Shown here one piece after another: positions 8,021 through 17,401 of a stretch of DNA of 64,000 bases; the first letter of the stretch is position 1, and every line of letters begins with the position of its first letter. Location of the stretch: the NCBI GenBank assembly GCA_963709295.1, contig CAVPVW010000003.1, positions 186,001-250,000 of the forward strand, given 5' to 3'. The DNA comes from JBGPQJ01 sp963709295. GTDB taxonomy: Bacteria; Chloroflexota; Anaerolineae; Anaerolineales; Villigracilaceae. Under the pieces are notes generated by a model, which was not told the origin of the DNA, ran no database searches, and worked only from the letters and a program-made list of their open reading frames with translations. A program made the translations under genes and the position numbers.

Positions 8021-10264
8021 CTATAGGCGGATGATTCTTGAAGGAGAGCTTGAATCTCGGAAGCCAATAACGTGACGTCGCCTGATGGTGTTGAACCATC
8101 TTGATGGATGATAATTATTGAATCCGATGTTGATATTCTCAATAGATATATGTCCGCGTTGAACAAGCCATTCGAGCCCCTTTTTAATAACAGGCTCCGT
8201 TTGTGCGCAAGCGGCCGCTAATTCGGATATCCGGGTCTGACCCTCCTTGTGCGTTATGGTGAATTTAATCAGCCCCGCCAGTCTTTCCAGAAACCCTTGG
8301 ATTTCATCCATGCCTGGGTCCATAGCAAATAAATACACCTTCTCGGGGCTAACGATCTTCAATACTTGTTGGAATACTTCGATTGAAGGGGGGGATGTCC
8401 AAACGACAAGGATTTTTGCGGGCGAAAACTTTGTCCTATCCACGCCATTCACTTGATTCTTGTCTGGACCCTCCGCCCAAATTGCCGCCTCTTTGGGAAG
8501 CGATTTAAGCAATTCCAATTGACCATCTCTGCCTCGAAAGTCAACCACCTCGGGGGAGGCTGACTTTAGTTTAATAGGTTCAGAATTGAGCGGCCGTGCA
8601 TCGATCCAAACGAGTTGATTCTGGCGAACACCCCGCCAATCACTCGCCCGTAAAGAAAACGCCAAATCAAAGCGCCCTTCAGGAATATCTTCGCTCGCGC
8701 CATCCCACCATAGAACATCCCGTTGGATTCCATCCGCGGACTCTACCGTGATCTTCAAATGTTCTTTGTTCTTTCCGATTTCGTTTTTCTTGACGATGGA
8801 AAGGTTCTGTACGGCAAACGTTGGTTTCTTGTTTCCGGGTCCAAACGGAGCAAGTTTTTCGATCGCTTCGGAAAAATCCAAATTTGCTTCCTCAAGGCTT
8901 ATCCATCCATCGATGGTCAGTGTTTTTTCTTCAAATGCCCGTTCGCCAAGCATATTTTCGGCAACCCTGGCTAATTTTCGCCGAAGCTCGGGCAATTTTT
9001 CTGCGTCCAGTGAAAGCCCGGCTGCCATCGGGTGACCTCCAAAACCGAGCAGAATCTCCTTCTGGGTGGCAATGGCTTCGGTAATGTTGAACCCTTCGAT
9101 GGATCGAGCAGATCCTCGTGCCGGTTCATTCGCTGGAGTGGAAAAAAGGATGGCTGGTTTGCCATATCGTTCCACCATCTTGCTGGCTGCTATCCCTACC
9201 ACGCCACCCGGCCAACTTGGATGCGAAAGAATGAGAATGGGTTGGGCTAATAGTGAGGGATTTTCCCTTATTTGTGATTCTGCTGCCTGGATGACCTGGT
9301 CACACAGTAATTTCCGTTGAACATTTAATCCTTCAAGTTGGGTGGCAATTACCCGTGCTCGTACCGGATTCGATGTTGTTAGTAATTCAACCGCAGGGTT
9401 GGCATCTCCCAGCCGCCCAAGGGCATTCAACCGGGGGCCAAGCGTAAAGCCAATGTGCTCTTCGTTGATGGATGATGAAGCTATCTCGGATAACTCCATC
9501 ATGACTTTTAATCCAAGTCGCTCTGTAGTATTTAGTCGCACCAAGCCTTTCTGGACCAGGTAACGAGTATCCCCAGTTAGTATCGCCAGATCGGCAACCA
9601 TCCCCAATGCGACAAGGTCCATCAGTTCAGTCGATTGAAAAATTGCTTTATTTCGCCGTAAAAGCTCCTCTGCAAGCTTGTAAGCAACACCCACGCCTGC
9701 AAGATTGCAGAGTGCATGCCCGCTAGGGAGCAGTTTTGGATTTGTGATGGCAATGGCATTGGGTAATGCATCTGGGAGATCATGGTGATCGGTGATCACA
9801 AAATCCACATGGCGTGAATTGGCATAATCCACTGCATCATGTGCGGTAATACCTGTGTCGCATGTAACGACAAGTGCAGCGCCTTGATCGATAACCAGTT
9901 TTAAGTTTGGGAGGTTGACGCCATGCGATTCGTTTGCCCTGATCGGAATATGAAAGGTGACATTTCCTCCGAGTTCCCTGATGGTTTGGACGAGAACCGT
10001 CGTGGCGGTTTGACCGTCTGCGTCAAAATCGCCCCAGATGCAGATATGATCGTTACGCTTGAGTGCCGATTCAATCCTGTCGACGCATAAATCCAAGCCA
10101 GGAATTTCCGATCCGGATGTGGGTTGATATAAATCAGGGTCAATAAACGCCCCAATTTCATTTTTCGAGGTCATTCCTCGGTCGGCAAGGAAACTCCGGA
10201 CAAAAGGATGAAGTCCCAAGTCGTTGTCAGTGATTTCCCTGGGAGGCGGCTCAATCCATCGCAT
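8021..10264 (-). CDS. recJ: Single-stranded-DNA exonuclease RecJ
   Basis: 747 residues. DHH-superfamily motifs are in order: GDFDADGQTATT (motif I, usually DYDADG), VVTCDTGIT (motif II), FVITDHHDLPD (motif III, DHH), and the DHHA1 domain with LGFGGHPMAAGLSL. An OB-like domain follows, and a C-terminal extension of about 200 residues ends in a winged-helix-like segment (ISELAAACAQTEPVIKKGLE). Role: 5'-3' ssDNA degradation in recombination and mismatch repair. The start lies five bases from the helicase-nuclease stop, so the two are probably cotranscribed, placing RecJ in the same end-processing operon. Confidence 0.95.
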   Translation of the reverse strand: MRWIEPPPREITDNDLGLHPFVRSFLADRGMTSKNEIGAFIDPDLYQPTSGSEIPGLDLCVDRIESALKRNDHICIWGDFDADGQTATTVLVQTIRELGGNVTFHIPIRANESHGVNLPNLKLVIDQGAALVVTCDTGITAHDAVDYANSRHVDFVITDHHDLPDALPNAIAITNPKLLPSGHALCNLAGVGVAYKLAEELLRRNKAIFQSTELMDLVALGMVADLAILTGDTRYLVQKGLVRLNTTERLGLKVMMELSEIASSSINEEHIGFTLGPRLNALGRLGDANPAVELLTTSNPVRARVIATQLEGLNVQRKLLCDQVIQAAESQIRENPSLLAQPILILSHPSWPGGVVGIAASKMVERYGKPAILFSTPANEPARGSARSIEGFNITEAIATQKEILLGFGGHPMAAGLSLDAEKLPELRRKLARVAENMLGERAFEEKTLTIDGWISLEEANLDFSEAIEKLAPFGPGNKKPTFAVQNLSIVKKNEIGKNKEHLKITVESADGIQRDVLWWDGASEDIPEGRFDLAFSLRASDWRGVRQNQLVWIDARPLNSEPIKLKSASPEVVDFRGRDGQLELLKSLPKEAAIWAEGPDKNQVNGVDRTKFSPAKILVVWTSPPSIEVFQQVLKIVSPEKVYLFAMDPGMDEIQGFLERLAGLIKFTITHKEGQTRISELAAACAQTEPVIKKGLEWLVQRGHISIENINIGFNNYHPSRWFNTIRRRHVIGFRDSSSPSRIIRL

Positions 10265-10269
10265 GGAGA

Positions 10270-13200
10270 CTAGAACTCGATTTCCTGGATTTGTTCAAGG
10301 TCGATGTCGTCAACTGATGAGACAACATCAATGTCATCACCTTCGCCGGCGTTTATACCCCTTTCGCAAAAGGACCGATAAACGCAAAAGCTGCAGAGTT
10401 TTTCATTCTCGGTCATCGGAAAGCTTTGCCTGGCATCAATCTCGTTGACCAGTTCTTCCAAAGCTTCCCATGTTTGTGATGCTTGTGCAACTTGATATGA
10501 AAATATTTCCGGATGGTCTGGAAATTCAGCATACCAATAGATCATCTCAATGGTTTCTAATTCGGTATTCCTTGTATCCAAGAACTTACCTTTAGAGCGA
10601 TGAAGTAATGATAGATAGACCTTTGTCTGGTAGCGATCAGCCATCCAGATCCTTTTAGGTCTTTTAAGATATGTCTTCCAATCAAAAATAGTGATGGTTG
10701 CATCAGGCTTAATCGCAACTAGGTCAAATTTCGCAATAACCCGGTGTTTACCAATGCGTGAAACCAGGGATAGTTCTGTGAAATTCAAACCACTGGTCCG
10801 CTTTGGTCCATGAGTGAGGAAGTTTTGCCACCATCGTTGAAGATTGCCTGTTGATGCAAGCAGCGCAATCTTCTCTTCGGGCAGACCGATAAAGTATTGT
10901 TGGACCATTCGGTGAAATATCTGCCCCTCGATTTGCCGACGTTCATTTTCCAATAGGGGAGCAGTTTCAACAGCAGGCCATTGAACCTTGTCGATAAAGC
11001 GAAGTTGAAATCGACGAGGGCAGTCATTATAGTCCTGCAATGACGACTGGCTGAAGGTGAAAGGGACAGAGAGCGTCATAGCCTTTCCTCTTTGTTTTGA
11101 CTTTCCCACCAAGCCTGCAGGGCGGCAAACGGGATGGACTGATTTTAACTCCCCATTCCGGCCGGAATTCCACGTGATGATCAAGTCACGCTTTGAACGT
11201 GTAATTCCGACAAAAAACAATCTCAGCCTTTCGCGAATGTAATCGAGACGGGCTCGTTGAGTGGCCTCACCTTCGGGATGCCACTCAAATTCGTTTCGTG
11301 ACAAGGCATTTTGCAGCTGCGCGGTCGCTTCGGCCTCCAAATTCAATCGGTCTTTTGCAAACCACTTCTCCGAAATGTACTGGTCATTTTGCATGCCCGA
11401 CGGGAAGTCATAGTTATTGACGGACATCAAATACACACGATCCCACTCCAGCCCCTTGGATTTGTGCATTGTGGAAACGACTACTTTCCCGCGATGACGG
11501 TCTGGATCGAATCCCAAATCGTCCGAACTGAAACCGATGAAACGTCGTTCATTCTTAGCAACAACCCCAAGTTCCGCAGTCAGCTCAGGCAGTCGCCAGT
11601 CAGGGTGGTCATTGGCTGCCTGTTTCAACACCAGAGCCAGTTTATATGAAAGGGCAAGTTCAGCAGGTTGTGCGAATAATTCCTGCGCCAGCGTAAGAAT
11701 CAACTGGTCAATTGGCAGCACGGTTGTGCCCTGCCACCGATAAATGGTTTCCCTAAAATAAGCCAACTCTTCCATTAATTCAGCGGATAATTCTTCAGAC
11801 TGAGTGAATGATTCTGTCCATGAGTGACCAGGGGGAGGGGAGATGAATAATTCGACATTCTTGCACTTTCTAAGTAATCCGGCCGCCTCGTGGAGGAGGT
11901 TTTGTATCGACTTTATGGAATCGGAAACTTCCATTTCGTTGGTACCGGATTCATTTTCGCTCAGCACTTCGCGTAATCGGTTTTCATCTCTCCAATCTCT
12001 TCTCAAAACCTGGTAGGCTTTCGCCATCTTTGCAGCAGAAATGGGATCTGAAAGATAAGCGGCAATGTTTGCCAAAGCCCCTGCCGTGGCGCGCGTGTTC
12101 GACGTGCTCGCGAGATACTCCACGTGGTCAATATGATTTCGCTTCAGCTCATTGATTACATCCACGCCTCGCACATTGCGAGGAACGAGAACGGCTATGG
12201 TCTTGTCGCCATTCTCCGGCAGCCATTTTTTGATAGATTTGACAACTGCCTCGACTTCTTCGTCCGGCGTAAATTTCCTTCCTAAAAGCGTGATTCCAGC
12301 GGGATTATTTAGGCGGATTTGGTTGAGGATCGTCCATTTCAGCAGCCCGGATATGAGGCGTTGATAAAGCGCTTCTGCATTCCTGCAATGGATGATCGTA
12401 GCGAACCCAATCGATCAATGCATTTGCCAGGGCAATTATGGAAGGTTGGGACCGTCCTGAAACGGGCAAATCTCTGGTCAGATTTGCGGAGTTTATGAAA
12501 TTAAGCAGGTATTCCGGTTTGGCGGTTGTAAAAGTCTCAAAGATTGCCTGGTTGGGGTCTCCGACACGCACCCAATTCCCTTGTGATAATTTGCCAAGGA
12601 TTTGTTCCTGCAGCAAGCTGGAGTCCTGGGCTTCATCCTCCAGAATGTAAGGGAATCGGCTTCGCAGCCGCGTAAGCAGTTCCGGCGAGATCTCCAGGGC
12701 TTCAAGCGCAAGCCGGATGAGGTCATCGAAGTCGACGGCTCCTCGGTAGGAGAGCGCACGCTGATAATTTGTGTAGATGTCCCAGCCCATTTCCGCAAGC
12801 GGAAGAGGAATCGGTGTTAAGTCGAGGCGAGTTCTCAGGCTTTCGGGAGTTTGCCGATTGTCTTTCGCAGAGCGGATGAATGCCAGAGCAATTCCAGAAA
12901 GCATCTCAGGCAGCTTATCGCGCCGGATCCAATCCCGTTTCGAACTCATCCAACTCAATATTTAGTAATTCGTCCAGTTTATCCGGGTTGGAGGCCAACC
13001 AGGCTGAAGCAGCCTCCTTCCGGATAAATTCCGATTCGCGTTCATCGATGATGCCAAAACGATTATCCAGCCCCACCAGCGCAGGATTCTCCCGCACGAT
13101 GTCATGCGCCAATCCATGCAGGGTGCGAACGCGGTAACCCACATTGGGGATCAAACCGCGCTGCTTTATGAAGCCCCCGATTCGGCCAGAAAAATTTTCC

Positions 13201-13391
13201 ACCGCGGAATTGACCAGGGTGACGATGAGCACCTCCTGATCAACTCCCAATTCGCCCGAAGAAATGATCTGGGCTGTCAGCGCACTGAGGATGTGGGTTT
13301 TTCCGCTGCCTGGAACTGCAGAGATACCCATGGTCCCGCCGCGGTAACGGAGAATTTCTGATTGCGAAGGTCGGGGGATGAATTCGTTCAT
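10270..13391 (-). pseudogene. UvrD/AddA-like helicase with C-terminal RecB-type nuclease and four-Cys site, split by two frameshifts
   Basis: Three consecutive pieces (13391-12915, about 12958-12305, and to 10270) form one protein if one extra base is removed near 12919-12926 and one A near 12308; the total is then exactly 1040 codons. Piece 1 has Walker A (AVPGSGKTH). Piece 2 has DEAQDSS and GDPNQAIFETF. Piece 3 has STMHKSKGLEWD (motif V) and FFVGITRSKR (motif VI). The last 250 residues show a RecB-family nuclease: AKFDLVAIK, IFDWKTY, RYQTKVY, flanked by C in DYNDCPRRF and CSFCVYRSFC, the four-Cys Fe-S pattern of AddB/Cas4. It resembles AddAB/AdnAB subunits for double-strand-end resection. 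In all other respects the motifs are intact. Confidence 0.85.
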
Positions 13392-13418
13392 TGAATCAAC
13401 AAGGGTTGGATTTATAAC

Positions 13419-13709
13419 CTAACCATCCAGCTCTATTGTCTTGACGAGAGCGAGATCCATGACCTGGGTTTTGGATGTGCCGCTGGATTCAATGTTGGCA
13501 ATGCGGCAAATGAAAGCGGTCGAGTAGTCACTTGTGTCGACGATCGCTATTTTGTCGCCATTCTTAAGCACTTTCTTATCCATGAATAAAGGATTCGCAA
13601 GTGTCATCTTCTGAGGCTTTCCTTTTAAAATCGTGACCCATTTGTTTAGTGGGTGGGCAGCGATTGCTCCGTTGGCTCGCAACTGTTCGATAATGCTGTT
13701 CTTGCTCAT
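13419..13709 (-). CDS. Hypothetical 96-residue protein between two helicase genes
   Basis: The ATG at 13709 has AAGGAG seven bases upstream. The sequence is rich in short beta-like stretches (KWVTILKGKPQKMTLANPLF, GDKIAIVDTSDYSTAFICRI) and has a single Cys; no membrane segment or catalytic motif is seen. It lies 13 bases after the degenerate helicase and 27 bases before the helicase-nuclease, so it is in the same operon and may be a small accessory subunit. Not recognised; function unknown. Confidence 0.65.
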   Translation of the reverse strand: MSKNSIIEQLRANGAIAAHPLNKWVTILKGKPQKMTLANPLFMDKKVLKNGDKIAIVDTSDYSTAFICRIANIESSGTSKTQVMDLALVKTIELDG

Positions 13710-13722
13710 AGGGGCTCCTTGA

Positions 13723-15801
13723 TCACTCGTTTTGGCTTAATACCTGATTGAAGGCACGCAATAAAATACCGCGTTGTTCAAAACCGCTTTCCCCAAATTC
13801 TGATATGCATAAATATAGCTTTTCCCGGCAGCGGTGGATCAATCCTGTCGTCAACTTTGCCAAGGTTCCATTATTCGCTTCTACTTCGTCGTCATCTCTC
13901 CAATGACGATCGGAGGGCCACCCCCTGGAAAGTACATAGGGATGAGTCAATGGTTGGAATAGGCGTTCGTACCATCCGCTGGACCCGACATCCAGCCAGT
14001 ATTGGACGGTCGCAGGTCGGTTGCTCATTAGGAATGTATATGCGGGAGCAATCTGAACGGCTTCGTTGGATTTTTCTCTCCAGGCAGATACATATTGAGC
14101 GGCAATGACTCCTTCTTCGAGCATTTCAATATACTCTTTCCCGATTGTCTCGAGCGGATAGTCCACGCCCGGGAGTGATACACGGAATTTTTTGACCAAT
14201 TCGATGAAACTGGATGCCACTCTCGCTAAATCAATGTCCCTGTGGAAATTAAATCCCGGCTGGGAGAGAACTTCCCCGAAGAGTCTGCTCAGGAAGTGGT
14301 CGAGCGGTTGTGGAATATCGTTCCGGTAATCGTCCAACCAGATTCGCAGTAATTCGTACCGGCCTCCAAGTACATAAGAAATCCGTTCCTGCATTTCGGG
14401 ATTTATTTTTTCAAATGAACCAAGCGAGGAGTCTTTTGTCCTGAAAACGATTTCGCCCAGAAGGTGTGCGCGGACAAGATCCATCCCGTCGATTGCTTTG
14501 AGAAGGGATTGAACAACGTCATATTTTGGCGGACGAAACCCCCAATGCGGATGTGCAATTTTCGCGAGAGTTAAAAGACAAAGGCAGGCAGGTTCCTCAT
14601 TCAGCGACCTGGAAGGACGGTGTGACCAGACAGGGATTCCGAGGTTTTCAAGCCTTTGCGACAAGGAGAATCGCAATGCATCGCTTAGATAAGGGGATAA
14701 AACGACAATTTCTGAAGGGGGCGTGCCGTTGAGGATGTTGTTCTGGATTTCGGCGGTTATCGTGTTGAGCATTTCCGGGAAAAAACGAGTGTTGATAACC
14801 TGGATATTTCTAGCGCTGCTTCTTTTTTGAGGAGGCTGGTTTTGTTCGATCGGGGCAAGTACTTGCGAGAGCCTTGAGGCGATATTTGAGAGATCCTCAT
14901 TAGAGATATAGGATTGGTCAAGCGAAATAGTAGCTTCGCACGTTTCGGCCAGGCTCATCGCTGAGGCTGCATCCGCTCCCAGGAACCGCCTGTACCCGGC
15001 ATCCTGGTCGTAGATGAGCAGCGCGGAATCCAACCCGGGCAGCCAGTCCCTCAGAATATCATGCGCGATGGGAATGTCTTCCTCGATGTTGTCGTAGATA
15101 ATATGCCGGTAGGTGCGGTGGAGGTAATCACGGAGTGCTGCTTCATCCCAGTAGGATTTGGAGAATATTTCAAGTTGAAGTGAAAAATCAAGAAAGTTGT
15201 TGTCGAAGCAGAATTTCCTGAATTCATTGGCGCAAGCCTGCGTATCTGCATAAACCCTCCGTTGAGCTGGGTCCCCGCTCCAGGCATTCGCCAGTCGGTT
15301 GCCGATTTCAGTGAAAGGAAAACCGATCGCTGCCGATTTGTTTAAGTTGTCGAGGATTTGGGAATACAAACGATTTCGATTCATCACAACCGATGAAAAC
15401 CAACCCTCCTCCAATTTTGGCTTTACAATGCGAGCCATATGATATTGAGCAGTTTCAAGCGTAAGAAACAGAGGCGGTTGGTCGGGGTGGGCGAATCCTG
15501 CCTTTTCGACAACCAGCGGCCAGAATAAATCCACCATGCGCCTGGCCAATCCGCCGATCGTGGCGAATGCGACTTCTCCGTCCGACCCCGAATCGAAATT
15601 TTCAAGAAATTCAGTATATGGATCCTGTAATGTCCGTTGAGGGGTCAGAACAAGAATCGTCGAGGCAGGAATGCCGTTTTTTATTAGATAGGAGGCTCTT
15701 TCAAAGCCGCAGGTTGTTTTTCCAGTTCCCGCAGGCCCACTAAGGAACAGTTTCGAAGTGACGGCGGATTCAATGACCTCGACCTGAGTGAAAGAAAGCA
15801 T
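13723..15801 (-). CDS. UvrD-like helicase-family protein with degenerate Walker B
   Basis: 692 residues from ATG 15801; TTG 15816 is an alternative. Walker A is clear (LSGPAGTGKTTCGFERA). The position of the DExQD motif reads IIYDNIEED, so the catalytic Glu after Asp is replaced by Asn. The next motif is LIYDQDAGYRRFLGAD, recalling GDxxQSIYxFRGA. A C-terminal GLIHRCREKLYLCI resembles motif VI. No nuclease domain is present. It probably acts as the partner of the helicase-nuclease downstream, as one subunit of AddAB/AdnAB-type complexes is often catalytically weak. That role is inference. Confidence 0.75.
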   Translation of the reverse strand: MLSFTQVEVIESAVTSKLFLSGPAGTGKTTCGFERASYLIKNGIPASTILVLTPQRTLQDPYTEFLENFDSGSDGEVAFATIGGLARRMVDLFWPLVVEKAGFAHPDQPPLFLTLETAQYHMARIVKPKLEEGWFSSVVMNRNRLYSQILDNLNKSAAIGFPFTEIGNRLANAWSGDPAQRRVYADTQACANEFRKFCFDNNFLDFSLQLEIFSKSYWDEAALRDYLHRTYRHIIYDNIEEDIPIAHDILRDWLPGLDSALLIYDQDAGYRRFLGADAASAMSLAETCEATISLDQSYISNEDLSNIASRLSQVLAPIEQNQPPQKRSSARNIQVINTRFFPEMLNTITAEIQNNILNGTPPSEIVVLSPYLSDALRFSLSQRLENLGIPVWSHRPSRSLNEEPACLCLLTLAKIAHPHWGFRPPKYDVVQSLLKAIDGMDLVRAHLLGEIVFRTKDSSLGSFEKINPEMQERISYVLGGRYELLRIWLDDYRNDIPQPLDHFLSRLFGEVLSQPGFNFHRDIDLARVASSFIELVKKFRVSLPGVDYPLETIGKEYIEMLEEGVIAAQYVSAWREKSNEAVQIAPAYTFLMSNRPATVQYWLDVGSSGWYERLFQPLTHPYVLSRGWPSDRHWRDDDEVEANNGTLAKLTTGLIHRCREKLYLCISEFGESGFEQRGILLRAFNQVLSQNE

Positions 15802-15871
15802 GAAACGAGGGTACAAGAGATGATGTGATTTGTCAACAAATAGGTGCGGTTGAATTCACGCGTTATTGGAC

Positions 15872-16009
15872 CTAGCCTAAGTGATTATTGATGAGTATCT
15901 TTGCTCGCTGCATGACATCCTTGGCAGCCTCAGGTTTAATCACCTTTGGGTCACTATCTCTGAGAATTTCATGGCAAGAATTAGGGTAGACTCCGATCTC
16001 GTGTTCCAC
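15872..16009 (-). CDS. Possible small protein, about 45-51 residues
   Basis: In the 297-base gap between the helicase and cytochrome genes the minus strand reads like natural protein: GVYPNSCHEI, LRDSDPKVIKPEAAKDV, MQRAKILINN, stop 15872. The in-frame start is GTG 16009. Just upstream, ATG 16025 has an AAGGA and would reach the same frame if one inserted base were removed, the same type of lesion seen elsewhere in the window. It could be a short real gene or a relic. The rest of the gap is AT-rich and shows nothing else. Confidence 0.35.
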   Translation of the reverse strand: MEHEIGVYPNSCHEILRDSDPKVIKPEAAKDVMQRAKILINNHLG

Positions 16010-16113
16010 GCCGATTCGATTCCATGGCTGTTCCTTTTTTCTATCGGATTATTTTTCCTAATAGTATATTAATCTAATTGGAATAGAATTTGTCCTAATA
16101 TCTCGGAGGAAAA

Positions 16114-16620
16114 ATGAGAAACTTCTTTGGAAATGGTTTTACCAGCATGTCTTTCTTGGTCACGAGCTTATTGATAATTACGGTAATCTTGTCGGCATGT
16201 GGAAGTCCAACTACAGAAGCGGCAGCAGAATCCGACATTGCTCAAGAGGCGGAGACAACGACAGTTAGTCCGTCATCGACACCTGAAGTGTCTGCGGCCA
16301 CCGATTTGCCAACCGCGGAAGCCCAGGTTGCACCTGCCTCTTCAGTGAGTTATTCAAAGGATGTTTACCCGATTTTCGAAGCATCTTGTATTAAATGCCA
16401 TGGCGTTGAGAAGGTAGCTCGGGGCTTGGACATGACCAGTTATGAAAAAACCATGACAGGATCGGTCAAGGGTCCGGTAGTTTTACCCGGAGACGCAGAT
16501 AACAGTCCGTTGGTTAAACTTACCGTCGAGGGAAAGATGCCCAAGCAAGGTGCGAAGTTAACTCCGGAACAGATTGAAATTGTCCGGAACTGGATCCTCC
16601 AGGGTGCCCCGAACAATTAG
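16114..16620 (+). CDS. Lipoprotein with one c-type heme site
   Basis: 168 residues. A hydrophobic leader ends in the lipobox LSAC (C29), then a Ser/Thr/Pro/Ala linker to about residue 75, then a small cytochrome c domain with CIKCH (C92, C95, H96) and a probable Met ligand in GKMPKQG (M142). The layout matches planctomycete-type cytochrome c domains (YPIFEASCIKCHG, NWILQGAPNN). It should sit on the outer face of the membrane and carry one covalent heme, likely in electron transfer. The start is fixed by GGAGG just before ATG 16114. No partner enzyme is adjacent. Confidence 0.88.
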   Translation: MRNFFGNGFTSMSFLVTSLLIITVILSACGSPTTEAAAESDIAQEAETTTVSPSSTPEVSAATDLPTAEAQVAPASSVSYSKDVYPIFEASCIKCHGVEKVARGLDMTSYEKTMTGSVKGPVVLPGDADNSPLVKLTVEGKMPKQGAKLTPEQIEIVRNWILQGAPNN

Positions 16621-16639
16621 ATGTGGATAAATTAAAACG

Positions 16640-16668
16640 TTGACAAGTCAGTAGCCTGCCTGTATAAT
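16640..16668 (+). promoter_or_regulatory. Consensus sigma-70 promoter for rplU operon
   Basis: TTGACA (16640-16645), a 17-base spacer and TATAAT (16663-16668): both hexamers are perfect. It lies 20 bases after the cytochrome gene and leaves an mRNA leader of about 125 bases before rplU. Confidence 0.9.
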
Positions 16669-16675
16669 TGCAATT

Positions 16676-16800
16676 CGCCCTGCCCTGGCTGCACGTCGGC
16701 TGGGGCAGATGTACGCCATAATCCCGGCTTCCCCGCAGCGAGGCGGACGCAAGGCAAATCGCAGCGAGTGCGGTGAAGCGAAGACCAGGAGAAAAATACC
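16676..16800 (+). promoter_or_regulatory. Structured 5' leader of rplU, possible ribosomal-protein autoregulation
   Basis: The roughly 125-base, GC-rich leader can form a hairpin CTGCCC (16680-16685) with GGGCAG (16703-16708), extended inside by GCTG with CGGC. Further on, GCAGCGAG-type segments recur at about 16735 and 16760. L21 leaders with regulatory structure are known in Bacillus; whether this is a homologous element cannot be judged by eye. Confidence 0.4.
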
Positions 16801-17115
16801 ATGAAGTACGCAATTGTAGAAAGCGGTGGAAAGCAATACCGCGCGGTTGAAGGCAGCACGATCGATGTTGATCTGCTGCATGTTGAAACCGGCTCGGACG
16901 TGACCCTTGATCATGTCCTCTTACTGGCCGATGGTGACAAGGTTGCCATCGGAGCGCCCAACGTAAAGGGTGCAAGCATCAAGGCCAAGGTGATCGAACA
17001 CTTTAAGGGTGAAAAGACCATTAATTTCAATTACAAGCCCAAGAAGCGCATCCGGCAAAAGACCGGACATCGCCAGCAGTATACACGCCTTGAGATCGAA
17101 AAGATTCAGAAATAA
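16801..17115 (+). CDS. rplU: 50S ribosomal protein L21
   Basis: 104 residues, the standard length. It begins MKYAIVESGGKQYRAVEG and has the L21 signature FKGEKTINFNYKPKKRIRQK with the basic GHRQQYTRLEI end. It binds 23S rRNA domain VI in the large subunit. The Shine-Dalgarno is AGGAG 11 bases upstream. It is the first gene of rplU-rpmA-rpmE under the consensus promoter. Confidence 0.98.
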   Translation: MKYAIVESGGKQYRAVEGSTIDVDLLHVETGSDVTLDHVLLLADGDKVAIGAPNVKGASIKAKVIEHFKGEKTINFNYKPKKRIRQKTGHRQQYTRLEIEKIQK

Positions 17116-17126
17116 GCGAGGAAACC

Positions 17127-17387
17127 ATGGCTCATAAAAAAGGTGGCGGTTCAAGCCGCAATAATCGAGACAGTAACGCCCAGCGTTTGGGCGTGAAGCG
17201 CTATGCCGGAGAGCATGTTCTAGCCGGAAATATCCTCATCCGCCAGCGCGGTACCAGCATTAAACCGGGTTTGAATGTTGGCAGAGGCAAGGATGACACA
17301 CTCTTTTCGGTTATCGAGGGTGTGGTTCTTTTTGATGTGTACCAGGGCCGAAAGCGTGTCAATGTGCTGCCGGTAGTTGAAGAATAG
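17127..17387 (+). CDS. rpmA: 50S ribosomal protein L27
   Basis: 86 residues. It begins MAHKKGGGSSRNNRDSNAQR and has the conserved RLGVKRYAGEHVLAGNIL and RQRGTSIKPGLNVG. The N-terminal tail reaches the peptidyl-transferase centre; here it is the directly functional MAHKKGGG form without the Firmicutes-type cleaved extension. It sits 11 bases after rplU with GAGG upstream, the usual rplU-rpmA pairing. Confidence 0.98.
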   Translation: MAHKKGGGSSRNNRDSNAQRLGVKRYAGEHVLAGNILIRQRGTSIKPGLNVGRGKDDTLFSVIEGVVLFDVYQGRKRVNVLPVVEE

Positions 17388-17401
17388 AGGATATAAATAA
17401 A

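Noticed and set aside
12900..12965. Programmed frameshift in the helicase-nuclease gene
   Set aside because: Both joints are single-base insertions without slippery sites; the same lesion type occurs in unrelated genes across the window.
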